Shown here: positions 1-8,844 of the stretch, one piece after another
How positions within the stretch are numbered: the first letter of the stretch is position 1
How the letters are laid out: each line of letters begins with the position of its first letter
NCBI RefSeq assembly: GCF_002195995.1
Contig: NZ_NHON01000016.1
Coordinates: 1-64,000 of the forward strand
Direction of reading: 5' to 3'
Length of the DNA stretch: 64,000 bases
Origin: Inquilinus limosus
Lineage (GTDB): Bacteria > Pseudomonadota > Alphaproteobacteria > DSM-16000 > Inquilinaceae
Notes under the pieces: generated by a model
Databases searched by the model: none
Told to the model about the DNA's origin: nothing
What the model saw: the letters and a program-made list of their open reading frames with translations, nothing else
Position numbers and translations under genes: made by a program

Positions 1-6
1 CCCCTA

Positions 7-31
7 CCCCCCTCCCGCAGGGGGAGGGGGG
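7..31. terminator. GC-rich hairpin at window edge
   Basis: A 10-bp perfect stem (positions 7-16 with 22-31) closes a 5-base loop. It lies just upstream of the ABC ATPase gene and may be the terminator of a gene before the window or a small palindromic repeat. There is no clear T-run, so the role is uncertain. Confidence 0.35.
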
Positions 32-78
32 ACCAGGAGTGAGTCGCCCCGAGACCGCATCGACAGGATCGGGGCACC

Positions 79-1860
79 ATGAGCGGTTCGAGTTCCCCCC
101 TCCTCCAGGTCCGCAACCTCAGCACGCAGGTGGCGACGCCGGCGGGGCCGAAGCTGGTGGTCGAGGATCTGAGCTTCGACCTGAACCCCGGCGAGACGCT
201 GTGCATCGCCGGGGAATCGGGCAGCGGCAAGTCGATGACCTCGCTGTCGATCATGGGGCTGCTGCCGCAGCCCATGGCCCGGGTCGCCGGCGGCCGGGTG
301 CTGCTGGAGGGCCGCGACCTGCTGGCGCTGCCCGAGCGGCAGATGCGGCGGGTGCGCGGCGGCGAGATCGCGATGATCTTCCAAGAACCGATGACCAGCC
401 TGAACCCGGTGATGTCGGTCGGGCGCCAGATCGCCGAGGCGATCCGCGCCCATCGCCAGGTCGACGGCGCCGGGGCCCGGCGGCTGGCGCTGGAGGCGCT
501 GGAGGCGGTGCGCATCTCCGAGCCCGAGCGGCGGCTGCGGCAGCATCCGCACGAGCTGTCGGGCGGCATGCGGCAGCGGGTGATGATCGCCATGGCCCTG
601 GCCTGCCGGCCCAAGCTGCTGATCGCCGACGAGCCGACCACGGCGCTGGACGTCACCATCCAGGCCCAGATCCTGGAGCTGATGCGCGACCTGCGGCGCC
701 AGTTCGGCACCGCGCTGATCCTGATCACCCACGACATGGGCGTGGTGGCCGAGATGGCCGACCGGGTGGTGGTGATGAGCCAGGGCAAGGTGGTGGAGAG
801 CGGACCGGTGGTGCCGCTGTTCGAGGCGCCGGCCCGGGACTACACAAGGGCGCTGCTGGCCGCCGTGCCGAAGCTGGGCCAGATGGCCGGCCGCGACGCG
901 CCGCTGCGCGCCGACGCCCCTGCCCTGTCCCCTGCAGCGAATGAACCGGTCGTGGCGGTGAAGGACCTGACCGTCCGCTTCGACATCGCCGGCGGGCTGC
1001 TGCAGCGCACGGTCAAGCGCGTGCACGCGGTGGAGAGCCTGTCCTTCGCCCTGGCCGCCGGCGAGACCCTGGCCCTGGTCGGGGAGAGCGGCTGCGGCAA
1101 GTCCACCACCGGCAAGGCTCTGATGGGCCTGGTGCCCTGGCGCGGCTCGATCCGCATCGCCGGGGCTGAGGCCGCGGGGCTGGGCCCGGCCGCGCTGAAG
1201 CCGCTGCGCCGGAACATCCAGATGGTGTTCCAGGATCCCTACGCCTCGCTCGATCCGCGCATGACCGTGGGCGAGCTGGTGGCCGAGCCGCTGGTGATCC
1301 ACGGCCTGGCCAAGGGCGGCGAGCTGGCCGACCGGGTCGAATGGCTGTTCCGCCGCGTCGGGCTGGCGCCGGAGCTGCGCCACCGCCACCCGCATGAATT
1401 CTCCGGCGGCCAGCGCCAGCGCATCTGCATCGCCCGGGCGCTGAGCCTGTCGCCCAAGGCGATCATCGCCGACGAATCCGTGTCCGCCCTCGACGTCTCG
1501 GTCCAGGCCCGGGTGCTGGACCTGCTGCACGAGTTGCAGGCCGATCTCGGCCTCGCCTATCTCTTCATCTCGCACGACATGGCGGTGGTGGAGCAGATCA
1601 GCCACCGGGTGGCGGTGATGTATCTCGGCCAGATCGTCGAGACCGGCACCCGCCGCCAGATCTTCGAGGATCCGCGCCACCCCTACACGAAGAAGCTGAT
1701 GCAGGCGGTGCCGATCGCCGATCCCCGCCGCCGCCGCGACCATTTCCAGCGCCTGTCCGGCGAGGTGCCGAGCCCGGTGCGGCCGGTCGGCTACGCGCCG
1801 GTGCTGGTCGACCTGGCCGATATCGGCGGCGGCCACCTGGTGGCGCGGGAGGCGGCCTGA
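79..1860 (+). CDS. Fused dipeptide/oligopeptide-type ABC transporter ATP-binding protein (DppD-DppF fusion)
   Basis: Cytoplasmic ATPase that would power a peptide-type (family 5) ABC importer. Two complete nucleotide-binding domains lie in one 593-residue chain. The first has Walker A GESGSGKS (residues 45-52), signature LSGGMRQR and Walker B LLIADEP; the second has Walker A GESGCGKS (335-342), signature FSGGQRQR and IIADESVSALD. Each is followed by the oligopeptide-type C-terminal extension (for example HPYTKKLMQAVP). Most systems encode these halves as two genes. No permease lies beside it in the window, so the permeases are probably upstream of position 1. The family 5 binding protein at 2510-4099 is on the opposite strand and may or may not be its partner. 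Substrate cannot be fixed from sequence; peptides, glutathione or nickel are all possible in this family. Confidence 0.93.
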   Translation: MSGSSSPLLQVRNLSTQVATPAGPKLVVEDLSFDLNPGETLCIAGESGSGKSMTSLSIMGLLPQPMARVAGGRVLLEGRDLLALPERQMRRVRGGEIAMIFQEPMTSLNPVMSVGRQIAEAIRAHRQVDGAGARRLALEALEAVRISEPERRLRQHPHELSGGMRQRVMIAMALACRPKLLIADEPTTALDVTIQAQILELMRDLRRQFGTALILITHDMGVVAEMADRVVVMSQGKVVESGPVVPLFEAPARDYTRALLAAVPKLGQMAGRDAPLRADAPALSPAANEPVVAVKDLTVRFDIAGGLLQRTVKRVHAVESLSFALAAGETLALVGESGCGKSTTGKALMGLVPWRGSIRIAGAEAAGLGPAALKPLRRNIQMVFQDPYASLDPRMTVGELVAEPLVIHGLAKGGELADRVEWLFRRVGLAPELRHRHPHEFSGGQRQRICIARALSLSPKAIIADESVSALDVSVQARVLDLLHELQADLGLAYLFISHDMAVVEQISHRVAVMYLGQIVETGTRRQIFEDPRHPYTKKLMQAVPIADPRRRRDHFQRLSGEVPSPVRPVGYAPVLVDLADIGGGHLVAREAA

Positions 1861-1948
1861 CCCCCGGCCCCGGTTTCACAACTTCCGCGCCGCCGCGTCC
1901 TGGGATTCGGATTCGGACGTTCGTCCGCCCCATCCCCAGGAGGCGCCC

Positions 1949-2464
1949 GTGGTCTACACCGTTCCCGCCGCCCAGATCGTCGGCCAGCAGGCCCTGACGG
2001 TCACCGGCCTGCTGCAGCTCGTCAGCGGCACCAACCCGCCGCCGAACGTGCCCTTTCCCACGCTCGGCAGCCCGCCGGGCGCGGTCACCAATCTCGGCCC
2101 CGGCCAGGGCGTCACGATCCAGGCGGGGCTGGCGCCGGAGGTCGTCCGGTCGTTCGGCCTGATCACCTGCGCCTCGGTCTGCTACGTCACCACGGCCAGC
2201 ACCACCGGCTATGTCTATCACGCCAATGCCGGCGCCATCCCCAATGGCAGCTTCAATGCGGCGATGGCCGCGATCGGCGCGGCCGGGCCGCCCTACAACG
2301 CCGTCTATGTCGCCTATGCCCACCAGAACGCCACGGATCAGGGCTATCAGCAGACGCTCGGCGACCTGGTGAACTGGGGCGTGCCGACCAACAACATCGT
2401 CGAGGTCGAATGGCTGTTCCTGCCGCAATTCGGCATGAACAACCTGCTGCAGCTCGGATACTGA
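1949..2464 (+). CDS. Hypothetical protein, 171 aa, possible CheD/CNF-like deamidase fold
   Basis: No family is recognised with confidence. The gene starts with GTG, with a strong AGGAGG at 1938-1943 five bases upstream. There is no signal peptide or membrane segment. The middle carries two cysteines (C74, C78) in a short strand-like stretch followed by GYVYHANAG with H91. A Cys followed 13-17 residues later by a His in a beta-rich core resembles the catalytic pair of CheD, CNF1 and BLF1 deamidases, but the usual Gly/Ser-Cys context is not present, so this is only a fold guess. The C-terminal half (YNAVYVAYAH, then LGDLVNWGVPTNNIVEVEW) looks like alternating strand and helix. It lies alone between the ABC ATPase and a convergent binding-protein gene. 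Confidence 0.6.
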   Translation: MVYTVPAAQIVGQQALTVTGLLQLVSGTNPPPNVPFPTLGSPPGAVTNLGPGQGVTIQAGLAPEVVRSFGLITCASVCYVTTASTTGYVYHANAGAIPNGSFNAAMAAIGAAGPPYNAVYVAYAHQNATDQGYQQTLGDLVNWGVPTNNIVEVEWLFLPQFGMNNLLQLGY

Positions 2465-2473
2465 GACCGGGCA

Positions 2474-2503
2474 GGCCGGCCGGCCCCGTCGGACCGGCCG
2501 GCC
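2474..2503. terminator. Bidirectional hairpin between convergent genes
   Basis: A perfect 10-bp stem (2474-2483 with 2494-2503, GGCCGGCCGG arms) and a 10-base loop fill the 45-bp gap between two converging stop codons. The position suggests a shared terminator. There is no T-run, so termination strength is unknown. Confidence 0.5.
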
Positions 2504-2509
2504 CGACGG

Positions 2510-4099
2510 TCACTGCTTGCCGCCCTGCCAGAAGAAGTCGTTCTCCGTGCCCGGCCCCCAGACCAGGCCCTGGACATTCTTCCGCGCGGCAACAGCCTCC
2601 ACCTGCTGGAACATGAAGGCGTAGGGCCCGGTGTCGCGGATCTGGCGCTGCAGGTCCGCATACATCGCCTGGCGCTTGGCCGTGTCGGTCTCCAGCACCG
2701 CGGCCTCGGTCTGCTTGGTCAGCTCGGGGATGTCCCAGGAGGTGCGCCAGGCCGTGGTCTTCATCGGCGGGTTCTCGCCGTTGTCGAGATTCATGCCGAA
2801 GTTCTGGGCGTTGGTGTGCGGGTCCTGATAGTCCGGCCCCCAGCGCCCGATCGCGGTCTGATACTTGCGGCTGCGGATCTTGCTGGTCTGCTGCTTGTCG
2901 TCCGAGGCGATGATCTGCAGTTCCACCCCCGCCTTGGCGAAGGTCGCCTGGATCGACTGCGCCATCTCGAGATAGGGCGACCCGTTCGGCACGTCGATGC
3001 TGATCTGGAAGCCGTTGGGATAGCCACCCTGGGCCAGCAGCTGCTTGGCCTTGTCGACGTCGAGCTTGAACGGCATGTCGTCGAGGGCGCCGAGGAAGCC
3101 CTTGGGCAGGAAGTTCTCATGCGGGACCGCGAGGCCCTTCATGAAGCTGTCCGCCATGCCCTGATAGTCGATCAGGTTCTTCAGCGCCTGCCGCACCTCG
3201 ACCTTCTTCAGCGGCTCGGTCTGGGTGTTCATCGACAGGTACCAGAGGGTGCCGCGCGGCACCTCCTGCACCGTCACGTCCGGGTTCGACTTCAGCGAGT
3301 CCAGCTGCTCTCCGGTCAGGCCGCGGGCGATGTCGACATCGCCCTTCTGCAGCAGCAGCAGCTGGGAGGTCGGGTCCAGCACATGGCGGAAGAAGATCCG
3401 CTTGAAGCCCGGCTTGCCCCGCCAGTAGTCGTCGAACCGGTTCATCACCAGGCTCTCATTCGGCTTCCAGCCGCCGAGCTCGTAGGGGCCGGAGCCGGCG
3501 GAATGGGTGTTCAGCCATTCATGGCCGAAATCGCCGTTCTTGGCGTTCGCCTCCACCACCTTGCTGTCGACCACCGAGGAGACGGTGGCGCTGAGGCAGT
3601 TGAGGACGAAGCTGGGCGCGTAGGCCTTGTCGGTCCTGAACACCAGCGTCCGCGCGTCCGGCGCCGTGACCATCGTGTCGACATTCTCCGCCGTCAGGCC
3701 GAACTGGCCGACGATGAAGGCCGGCGACAGGTTCAGCTTGATGGCGCGGCGGATCGAATAGGCCGCGTCCTCCGCCGTCAGCGGGTTGCCGGAGTGGAAC
3801 TTGACCCCGTCGCGGATCTTGAAGCTGTAGCTCTTCCCGTCATCGGCGACGGTCCAGCTCTCGGCGATGCCGGGCAGGAAGTTCGCCGGGTCCTGGGCGT
3901 TGTAGTAGATCAGCCGGTCATAGACCTGGTTGATGTACTCGGTGGTCGAGAACTCGAACACCTCCGCCGGGTCGAGGCTGATGATGTCGTCGATGCGGTA
4001 GGCCTGGACCAGCGTGTCCTTCGGCGTCTCGGCCCGGGCCGGCAATACGGCGCAGCCGAGCAGGATCGCGGCGATGGCGCCGCGGAATATTGTTCTCAT
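2510..4099 (-). CDS. ABC transporter substrate-binding protein, family 5 (DppA/OppA-like)
   Basis: Periplasmic binding protein for a peptide/nickel-type ABC importer. A signal peptide (MRTIFRGAIAAILLGCAVL, then PARA) opens the protein. The family 5 core follows, with LAESWTVADDGKSYSFKIRD and KFHSGNPLTAEDAAYSI, typical of the N-terminal lobe. Mature length (about 505 aa) is normal. A GTG three codons further out (4108) could also start the gene, but it overlaps the AGGGGG ribosome site at about 4108-4113, whereas ATG at 4099 sits 8 bases from it. The partner ABC components are unclear: the only nearby ATPase is on the other strand. Confidence 0.92.
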   Translation of the reverse strand: MRTIFRGAIAAILLGCAVLPARAETPKDTLVQAYRIDDIISLDPAEVFEFSTTEYINQVYDRLIYYNAQDPANFLPGIAESWTVADDGKSYSFKIRDGVKFHSGNPLTAEDAAYSIRRAIKLNLSPAFIVGQFGLTAENVDTMVTAPDARTLVFRTDKAYAPSFVLNCLSATVSSVVDSKVVEANAKNGDFGHEWLNTHSAGSGPYELGGWKPNESLVMNRFDDYWRGKPGFKRIFFRHVLDPTSQLLLLQKGDVDIARGLTGEQLDSLKSNPDVTVQEVPRGTLWYLSMNTQTEPLKKVEVRQALKNLIDYQGMADSFMKGLAVPHENFLPKGFLGALDDMPFKLDVDKAKQLLAQGGYPNGFQISIDVPNGSPYLEMAQSIQATFAKAGVELQIIASDDKQQTSKIRSRKYQTAIGRWGPDYQDPHTNAQNFGMNLDNGENPPMKTTAWRTSWDIPELTKQTEAAVLETDTAKRQAMYADLQRQIRDTGPYAFMFQQVEAVAARKNVQGLVWGPGTENDFFWQGGKQ

Positions 4100-4270
4100 T
4101 CGATGCACCCCCTGTTTGATGGGCAGGGTGATCCTAGGCCGGCCCGTCAGCGCCGACTAGGCGGATTCGCTCATGCGTTGGCGTATCCGCCTATTTCCAC
4201 TGCAGGCGCGGGATCCGCGCCGCCGGAGCGAGCCGGATCACGATTCAAGATCAGACTGCAACTATCTGAG

Positions 4271-5542
4271 TTATCGTATTATTTCTCGATCCGGCGAGGC
4301 GTTCTCCGCGACCGGTGCGGGCATGCCGGCCAGGGCCGTGGGATGCGTCCGGGCGAAGGGGCCGAGGGCGAGGCCGGCGAAGGTCTCGACCATCCGGCGG
4401 CGCATCCAGGGCAGCCGCGTCGACGGATGGAAGGTCAGGTCGCGCAGCGGCCCGATCCAGCGCCTGTCGGACTGGAAGGCCGGGGTCAGCAACGCGCTCA
4501 TGCGCTGGTAGAAGCGGATGTGCCGCCGGCGCCGCGCGCCATAGGCGGCCAGGGCGGCGGGAATGTCCGGCGCCGCCGCCAGGGCATCGGTCAGGGCGGC
4601 GCCGTCCAGCATCGCCATGGTCACCCCCGCGCCGAGCTGCGGGCTGGTCGAATGGGCGGCGTCGCCGATGAAGGCGATGCGGTCGCCGAACGGCCGGGGC
4701 AGCGTCGCCTGGGCGTAGCGGGCCAGCGTCAGCTGCGCCATGTCGGTGATGCCGGCGATCGTCGGCTCGACCTCGGGCCACAGGTCGAGCACGCGGCGCC
4801 GCCACGCCGCGATCCCCGCCGCCACCAGGGCCGGATGCTCCGCCACCCGCAGGCTCCAGAACAGGATGGCGCGCGGGACATCGTCGCCCGGCACCCGCCC
4901 GACCGGCAGCAGCCCCAGCATCTCCCGCGCCGAACGGAAGCGCTGCTCCAGGCGGTCCAGGCGCAGCCCCGTGGCCGGCACCGTGGCCCAGACCGCGCCA
5001 TAGGCGTAGGGGCGCGGCCGGACAGGGTCACGGGCGAGCGGGCGCAGCGCCGAGCCGCTGCCGGTCGCGTCGACCACGAGATCGACGGGCTCCAGCCGGT
5101 GCCCGGCGGCGGTGACCGGGACCGGCCGGCCCGTCGCATCGGCCGCCAGCGTGGTGATCTCGACCCCGGTCTCCACCGGGATGCGGCGGGACGCGGCGGC
5201 CTGCCAGAGCACGTCGAAGATCGCGGCGCGGTGGATCGCCAGGCCATGCAGCGCCGGGTCGACCGCGGCATAGCTGAGGTCGAACACCACCCGGCCCGAT
5301 GGCTGCGACCGGGCATACAGCCCGTCGATGCGTTGGCCATGGGCTAGGGCGGCATCGAGCGCGCCGATCCGGCCCAGCGCGGCCAGCCCGGCCGGCTGCA
5401 GCATCAGCCCGGCGCCGATCGGCCGCGGCTCCGGCACGCGCTCGAGCAGCCGCACCCGGTGACCGGCATCGTGCAGGAAGCAGGCGGCGGCCAGCCCGGC
5501 CGGGCCGGCGCCGCAGACGGCGATCGACAGCGGTCCGGCCAC
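4271..5542 (-). CDS. FAD-dependent monooxygenase (PHBH/UbiH-type)
   Basis: Predicted NAD(P)H- and FAD-dependent hydroxylase of the aromatic-ring monooxygenase family. The N-terminal dinucleotide-binding GAGPAG (residues 11-16) is followed by an acidic end to the second strand (LLER). A middle VDLVVDATGSGS segment and the FAD ribityl-binding GDAAHSTSPQLGAG near residue 295 are both intact. The 423-residue length is normal. It starts with GTG seven bases after the stop of the PPK2 gene, so the two are probably cotranscribed. The substrate is not predictable. The downstream gap to 4109 holds nothing else recognisable. Confidence 0.88.
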   Translation of the reverse strand: MAGPLSIAVCGAGPAGLAAACFLHDAGHRVRLLERVPEPRPIGAGLMLQPAGLAALGRIGALDAALAHGQRIDGLYARSQPSGRVVFDLSYAAVDPALHGLAIHRAAIFDVLWQAAASRRIPVETGVEITTLAADATGRPVPVTAAGHRLEPVDLVVDATGSGSALRPLARDPVRPRPYAYGAVWATVPATGLRLDRLEQRFRSAREMLGLLPVGRVPGDDVPRAILFWSLRVAEHPALVAAGIAAWRRRVLDLWPEVEPTIAGITDMAQLTLARYAQATLPRPFGDRIAFIGDAAHSTSPQLGAGVTMAMLDGAALTDALAAAPDIPAALAAYGARRRRHIRFYQRMSALLTPAFQSDRRWIGPLRDLTFHPSTRLPWMRRRMVETFAGLALGPFARTHPTALAGMPAPVAENASPDREIIR

Positions 5543-5548
5543 GATCGG

Positions 5549-6418
5549 CTATTCGTTCTCCAGCGCCGCGCGGGCGGCCTGCAGCTTCTCGCTGATCCCG
5601 GGCTCGACCTTCGGGTAGGCGAGGTCGAGCCCGTCCATCGCGTCGACCACCGCGGCGGCCACGGCCAGGCGGGTGAACCACTTGTTGTCGGCGGGGATGA
5701 CGTGCCAGGGCGCATGCGGCGCGGCGGTCGCCCGGATCATCTCCTCATAGGCCTTCATGTAATCAGGCCACAGCTGCCGCTCCGCCACGTCCGAGGGCTG
5801 GAACTTCCAGTGCTTCTCCGGCTCGTTCAGCCGGTCGAGGAAACGCTTCTTCTGCTCCTCGCGCGAGACGTTGAGGAAGAACTTCAGGACCAGCGTGCCG
5901 TTGCGGGCCAGGTAGCGCTCGAAGGCGCCGATATCCTCGAACCGCTCCTTCCAGATCTTCTTGGTCACCAGCTTCGGCGGGATGCGCTGGTTGCCCAGCA
6001 CGCCGGAATGGACCCGGACGACCAGCACTTCCTCGTAGTAGGAGCGGTTGAAGATACCGATCCGCCCACGCTCCGGCAAATGGCGGGTGGTGCGCCACAT
6101 GAAGTCGTGGTCCAGCTCCTCCGCCGAGGGTTGCTTGAAGGCGGTGACCTGGCAGCCCTGCGGGTTGATGCCGGACATGACGTGCTTGATGGTGCTGTCC
6201 TTGCCGGCCGCGTCCATCGCCTGGAAGATCAGCAGCACCGACCAGTGGTCCTGGGCGTAGAGCTTGTCCTGCATCTCCGCCAGCCTGGCGACGCTGTCGG
6301 CCAGTGCTTCCTGCGCCACCACCTTGTCGTCCAGCCAGGCGGTGTCGCCCGGGTCCCAGTCCTTCAGGCGGAAGCCCTCGCCATCCTCGATCCGGTACCG
6401 CTTCGCCAGCTTGCCCAT
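5549..6418 (-). CDS. Polyphosphate kinase 2 family protein (PPK2)
   Basis: Transfers phosphate between inorganic polyphosphate and nucleotides (NDP or NMP phosphorylation) in the cytoplasm. Single-domain 289-residue PPK2. The Walker A-like loop AMDAAGKDS lies at residues 67-75, NPQGCQV at about 85-91, the lid/Walker B region GIFNRSYYEEV at 121-131, and WKFQPSDVAERQLWPDY near residue 205. All hallmark residues of an active one-domain PPK2 are present. Sequence alone does not settle class I versus class III. It is first in a two-gene minus-strand unit with the flavin monooxygenase, a pairing with no obvious metabolic link. The 113-bp divergent gap upstream should hold its promoter. Confidence 0.93.
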   Translation of the reverse strand: MGKLAKRYRIEDGEGFRLKDWDPGDTAWLDDKVVAQEALADSVARLAEMQDKLYAQDHWSVLLIFQAMDAAGKDSTIKHVMSGINPQGCQVTAFKQPSAEELDHDFMWRTTRHLPERGRIGIFNRSYYEEVLVVRVHSGVLGNQRIPPKLVTKKIWKERFEDIGAFERYLARNGTLVLKFFLNVSREEQKKRFLDRLNEPEKHWKFQPSDVAERQLWPDYMKAYEEMIRATAAPHAPWHVIPADNKWFTRLAVAAAVVDAMDGLDLAYPKVEPGISEKLQAARAALENE

Positions 6419-6531
6419 CCGTCCCCCTCCCCGGTCGATGCGCCCACGCGCCGATGAACCACGATCGATGCAGGAATTTCACCGGTCTGGCAAATCGGAG
6501 ATGATGCCGCATCGTACGGAACGAGGACCGC

Positions 6532-7134
6532 ATGGCCCGGCACGTCTATGTCATCACCCATCCCGATGTGCTGATCGACCCGGCCGTGCCGGTGCCGGAC
6601 TGGCCGCTGTCACCGCGCGGCCGCGAGCGCATGCGGGCATCCCTCCGGCTGCCGTGGATGGCGGGCGTGCGGGCGTTGTTCAGCAGCACCGAGCGGAAGG
6701 CGGTCGACGGCGCGGAGATCCTGGCTGCGGCGCTGGACCTGCCGATCACGCAGATCGCAGATCTGGGTGAAAATGACCGATCCTCAACAGGTTATCTGCC
6801 GAAGCTCGAGTTCGAGACGATGGCCGATGCCTTCTTCGCCCGGCCGCAGGAAAGCGTGCGCGGCTGGGAGCGCGCGATCGACGCCCAGCGCCGGATCGTC
6901 GCGGCGATGGAGGAGGTGCTGCGCCGCGCGCCGGTCGAGGGCGACGTCGCAGTCGTCTCGCATGGCGGGGTCGGGGCGCTGTATCTCTGCCATCTGCAGG
7001 GGCACCCGATCGGCCGCGACGCCGACCAGCCGCCGACCAATGGCGGCAACTACTACGCCTTCTCGGCGACTGACCGGCGGTTGCTGTCGGGATGGACGAC
7101 CATCGATCAAAACGGCTTTATATCAAAGCATTAG
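6532..7134 (+). CDS. Histidine phosphatase superfamily protein with altered RHG motif
   Basis: Branch of the phosphoglycerate mutase/histidine phosphatase superfamily. The N-terminal motif, normally Arg-His-Gly, reads VITHPD, so the nucleophilic His is kept but the preceding Arg and following Gly are replaced by Thr and Pro. The second region, SSTERKAVDGAEIL, keeps an Arg. The distal catalytic His in VAVVSHGGVGALYL is intact. Length (200 aa) fits the family. Changed phosphate-pocket residues could mean an unusual substrate or weak catalysis. The gene ends inside the end of the convergent TMEM43-like gene (12-bp overlap). Confidence 0.85.
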   Translation: MARHVYVITHPDVLIDPAVPVPDWPLSPRGRERMRASLRLPWMAGVRALFSSTERKAVDGAEILAAALDLPITQIADLGENDRSSTGYLPKLEFETMADAFFARPQESVRGWERAIDAQRRIVAAMEEVLRRAPVEGDVAVVSHGGVGALYLCHLQGHPIGRDADQPPTNGGNYYAFSATDRRLLSGWTTIDQNGFISKH

Positions 7135-8322
7135 ATCGAATTTCTCACATCTTGTCTTCGGCGGCGTGTCGGGCGGGCGGGCCGTGACGAACAGCGCGGC
7201 CACGGCAAGGGCCAGCGCGGCAGCCGTTCCGGCCAGCATGGCGACCCAGTTCTGGGCCATCCAATACGCCATGAAGCCGAGGGCGACGGCGGCCGGAAGC
7301 GCCATCATCGCAAACGGCAGCAGGAGCAGGATGAGAACCGCCACCAGAGCCGGGCCGGGCAGGTATCCCAACGCGTCCGATGCTGCGAGCGGCCAGCCCG
7401 TTCCCTCGGATGACTGTGCGTCGGGGTCGCGCGGCCTGAAGCCGCCGAGGAAAAAGAAAGCCAGGGCGCCGGCCAGGATCGCGATGCCGACACCCCGACC
7501 CCACAGCTGGGCGTTGGAGGGCCCTTCGAGAACGCCGAAGCCGAGAAACGCCTCTGCCGGCTCATCTCCGGACAACACTGCGGATTGCAGGAGCCCGAAT
7601 GCCTCCCGGTACAGCCGCCCCTCCCGCTGCCGCCCGATCGCGGTGACGATCCGGTCACCGCCGCGCGTCCGATAGCTGACCCGCAGATCGCCGATGCGGC
7701 GAACCGCAGGGGTGGCCGACAGCACCACCCAGTCTCGGTCCAGACCCGCCGCCAGTTCCGGCAGGCGCCGGGCCAGCGCCGGCAGCGCATCGGCGGAGAC
7801 CACGCTGCTGTCGAACCCGCCGGCGCGGGCGAGGCCGGCATCGACGGGAACGCCGCCGATTCGCGCCGTCGTATTGGAGAAGACATGGCTGGCGAAGGGG
7901 AATTCCGGATTGTCCGGCGCCGGCCGGTTGCTGTCCTCGAGACGCCAGGTCGGGATCCGGATCGCGCTCCAGCGAAGGTCCGGGCCGCTGCGGTCGCCGG
8001 GGCTGCGCAACAGCCGAAAGTCCTGCCACATCTCGACCTCGCGCTCGAGCGCCAGGCCGGGAGCGGAGAACCCCGTGTCACCATCCGTGACAGGCCCGTC
8101 GGCCGCCAGCCGGCCGACGATGCGGACCATCCGCCCCTCATCGGCCGGGTCGAGCCCCCGGGTGCCTCGATCCACGATGGCCCCCAGCGTGGCATCGATC
8201 GCCCGGCGCTGGTTCCGGGCAGTGACCTCGCCCCACGCCATCGCCACCAGGGCCAGCGCGCAGGCGCAGACGCCGACCAGAACCGCTGTCGACAGGCGGC
8301 GCGAAGCAAGGGTGATGGGCAT
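7123..8322 (-). CDS. TMEM43-like membrane protein
   Basis: Membrane protein of the TMEM43 family (known from a eukaryotic inner nuclear membrane protein and many bacterial homologues of unknown function). One transmembrane segment lies at residues 11-30. A long soluble middle includes VRRIGDLRVSYR, typical of the family, and there are three to four hydrophobic segments in the last 120 residues (for example GIAILAGALAFFFLGGF and VAVLILLLLPFAMM). ATG at 8322 is chosen because GGGAGG lies six bases upstream; an open frame continues upstream to 8475 but looks non-coding. Its end overlaps the convergent phosphatase-like gene. Confidence 0.8.
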   Translation of the reverse strand: MPITLASRRLSTAVLVGVCACALALVAMAWGEVTARNQRRAIDATLGAIVDRGTRGLDPADEGRMVRIVGRLAADGPVTDGDTGFSAPGLALEREVEMWQDFRLLRSPGDRSGPDLRWSAIRIPTWRLEDSNRPAPDNPEFPFASHVFSNTTARIGGVPVDAGLARAGGFDSSVVSADALPALARRLPELAAGLDRDWVVLSATPAVRRIGDLRVSYRTRGGDRIVTAIGRQREGRLYREAFGLLQSAVLSGDEPAEAFLGFGVLEGPSNAQLWGRGVGIAILAGALAFFFLGGFRPRDPDAQSSEGTGWPLAASDALGYLPGPALVAVLILLLLPFAMMALPAAVALGFMAYWMAQNWVAMLAGTAAALALAVAALFVTARPPDTPPKTRCEKFDLML

Positions 8323-8509
8323 CGTCGCCTCCCGGCGACCCACAGCGTTCAGGCCAGCGTCGCGGAGCGATGCGGCAACCTCAGGGCAGCAGGATGGCAG
8401 GGTCGCCCCCTGCCCGCATCGCCCGGCGCCGACCAGGCGCGACGGAAGGCGAGACCCTTCCCGTGAAGTGTTCATGCCACCCAGGCATGACTTCGGTTGA
8501 AGGTCTCAA

Positions 8510-8734
8510 ATGATTTCGAAGCTTACCCGCACCCTCCTGCTCGCGAGCGCCGTGATCGTCGCCGTGCCGGCGACCTTCGCCTCGGCGCAGGCCTATGACG
8601 GCCACCGGCAGCATCATCGCGAGACGCTGCAGCACCGGCAGCAGGCGGCCTGCGGCCATATCCACTCCCACAAGGCGCGCAACAGCTGCGAGGCCCGCAT
8701 CGCCCATGACTGGCAGCGCGCCCGTCACCGCTGA
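8510..8734 (+). CDS. Small secreted His-rich protein (hypothetical)
   Basis: A 74-residue protein with a clear signal peptide (RTLLLASAVIVAV, cleavage likely after SAQA). The mature part is about 46 residues, rich in His, Arg and Gln, with two cysteines (ACGHIH and NSCEARI) that could form a disulphide or bind metal. It is not assigned to a family. The divergent 187-bp gap to the TMEM43-like gene probably holds promoters for both. Confidence 0.65.
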   Translation: MISKLTRTLLLASAVIVAVPATFASAQAYDGHRQHHRETLQHRQQAACGHIHSHKARNSCEARIAHDWQRARHR

Positions 8735-8844
8735 CCGATGATTCCAGGCCCCTGCCGCCCACCCGGCCGGGGCCTGTTTGCTGCGGGCTGGCCCCGCCCC
8801 CGGCCGCTGTTGCCTTCCGGCCGCCCCGGTGCGATGACGCCGGA

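Noticed and set aside
4106-4108. GTG at 4108 as start of the family 5 binding protein
   Set aside because: It overlaps the best ribosome site; ATG at 4099 has correct spacing and a standard signal peptide.
2816-5347. 843-codon plus-strand frame across the binding protein and monooxygenase genes
   Set aside because: Antisense of two well-supported genes; no motifs.
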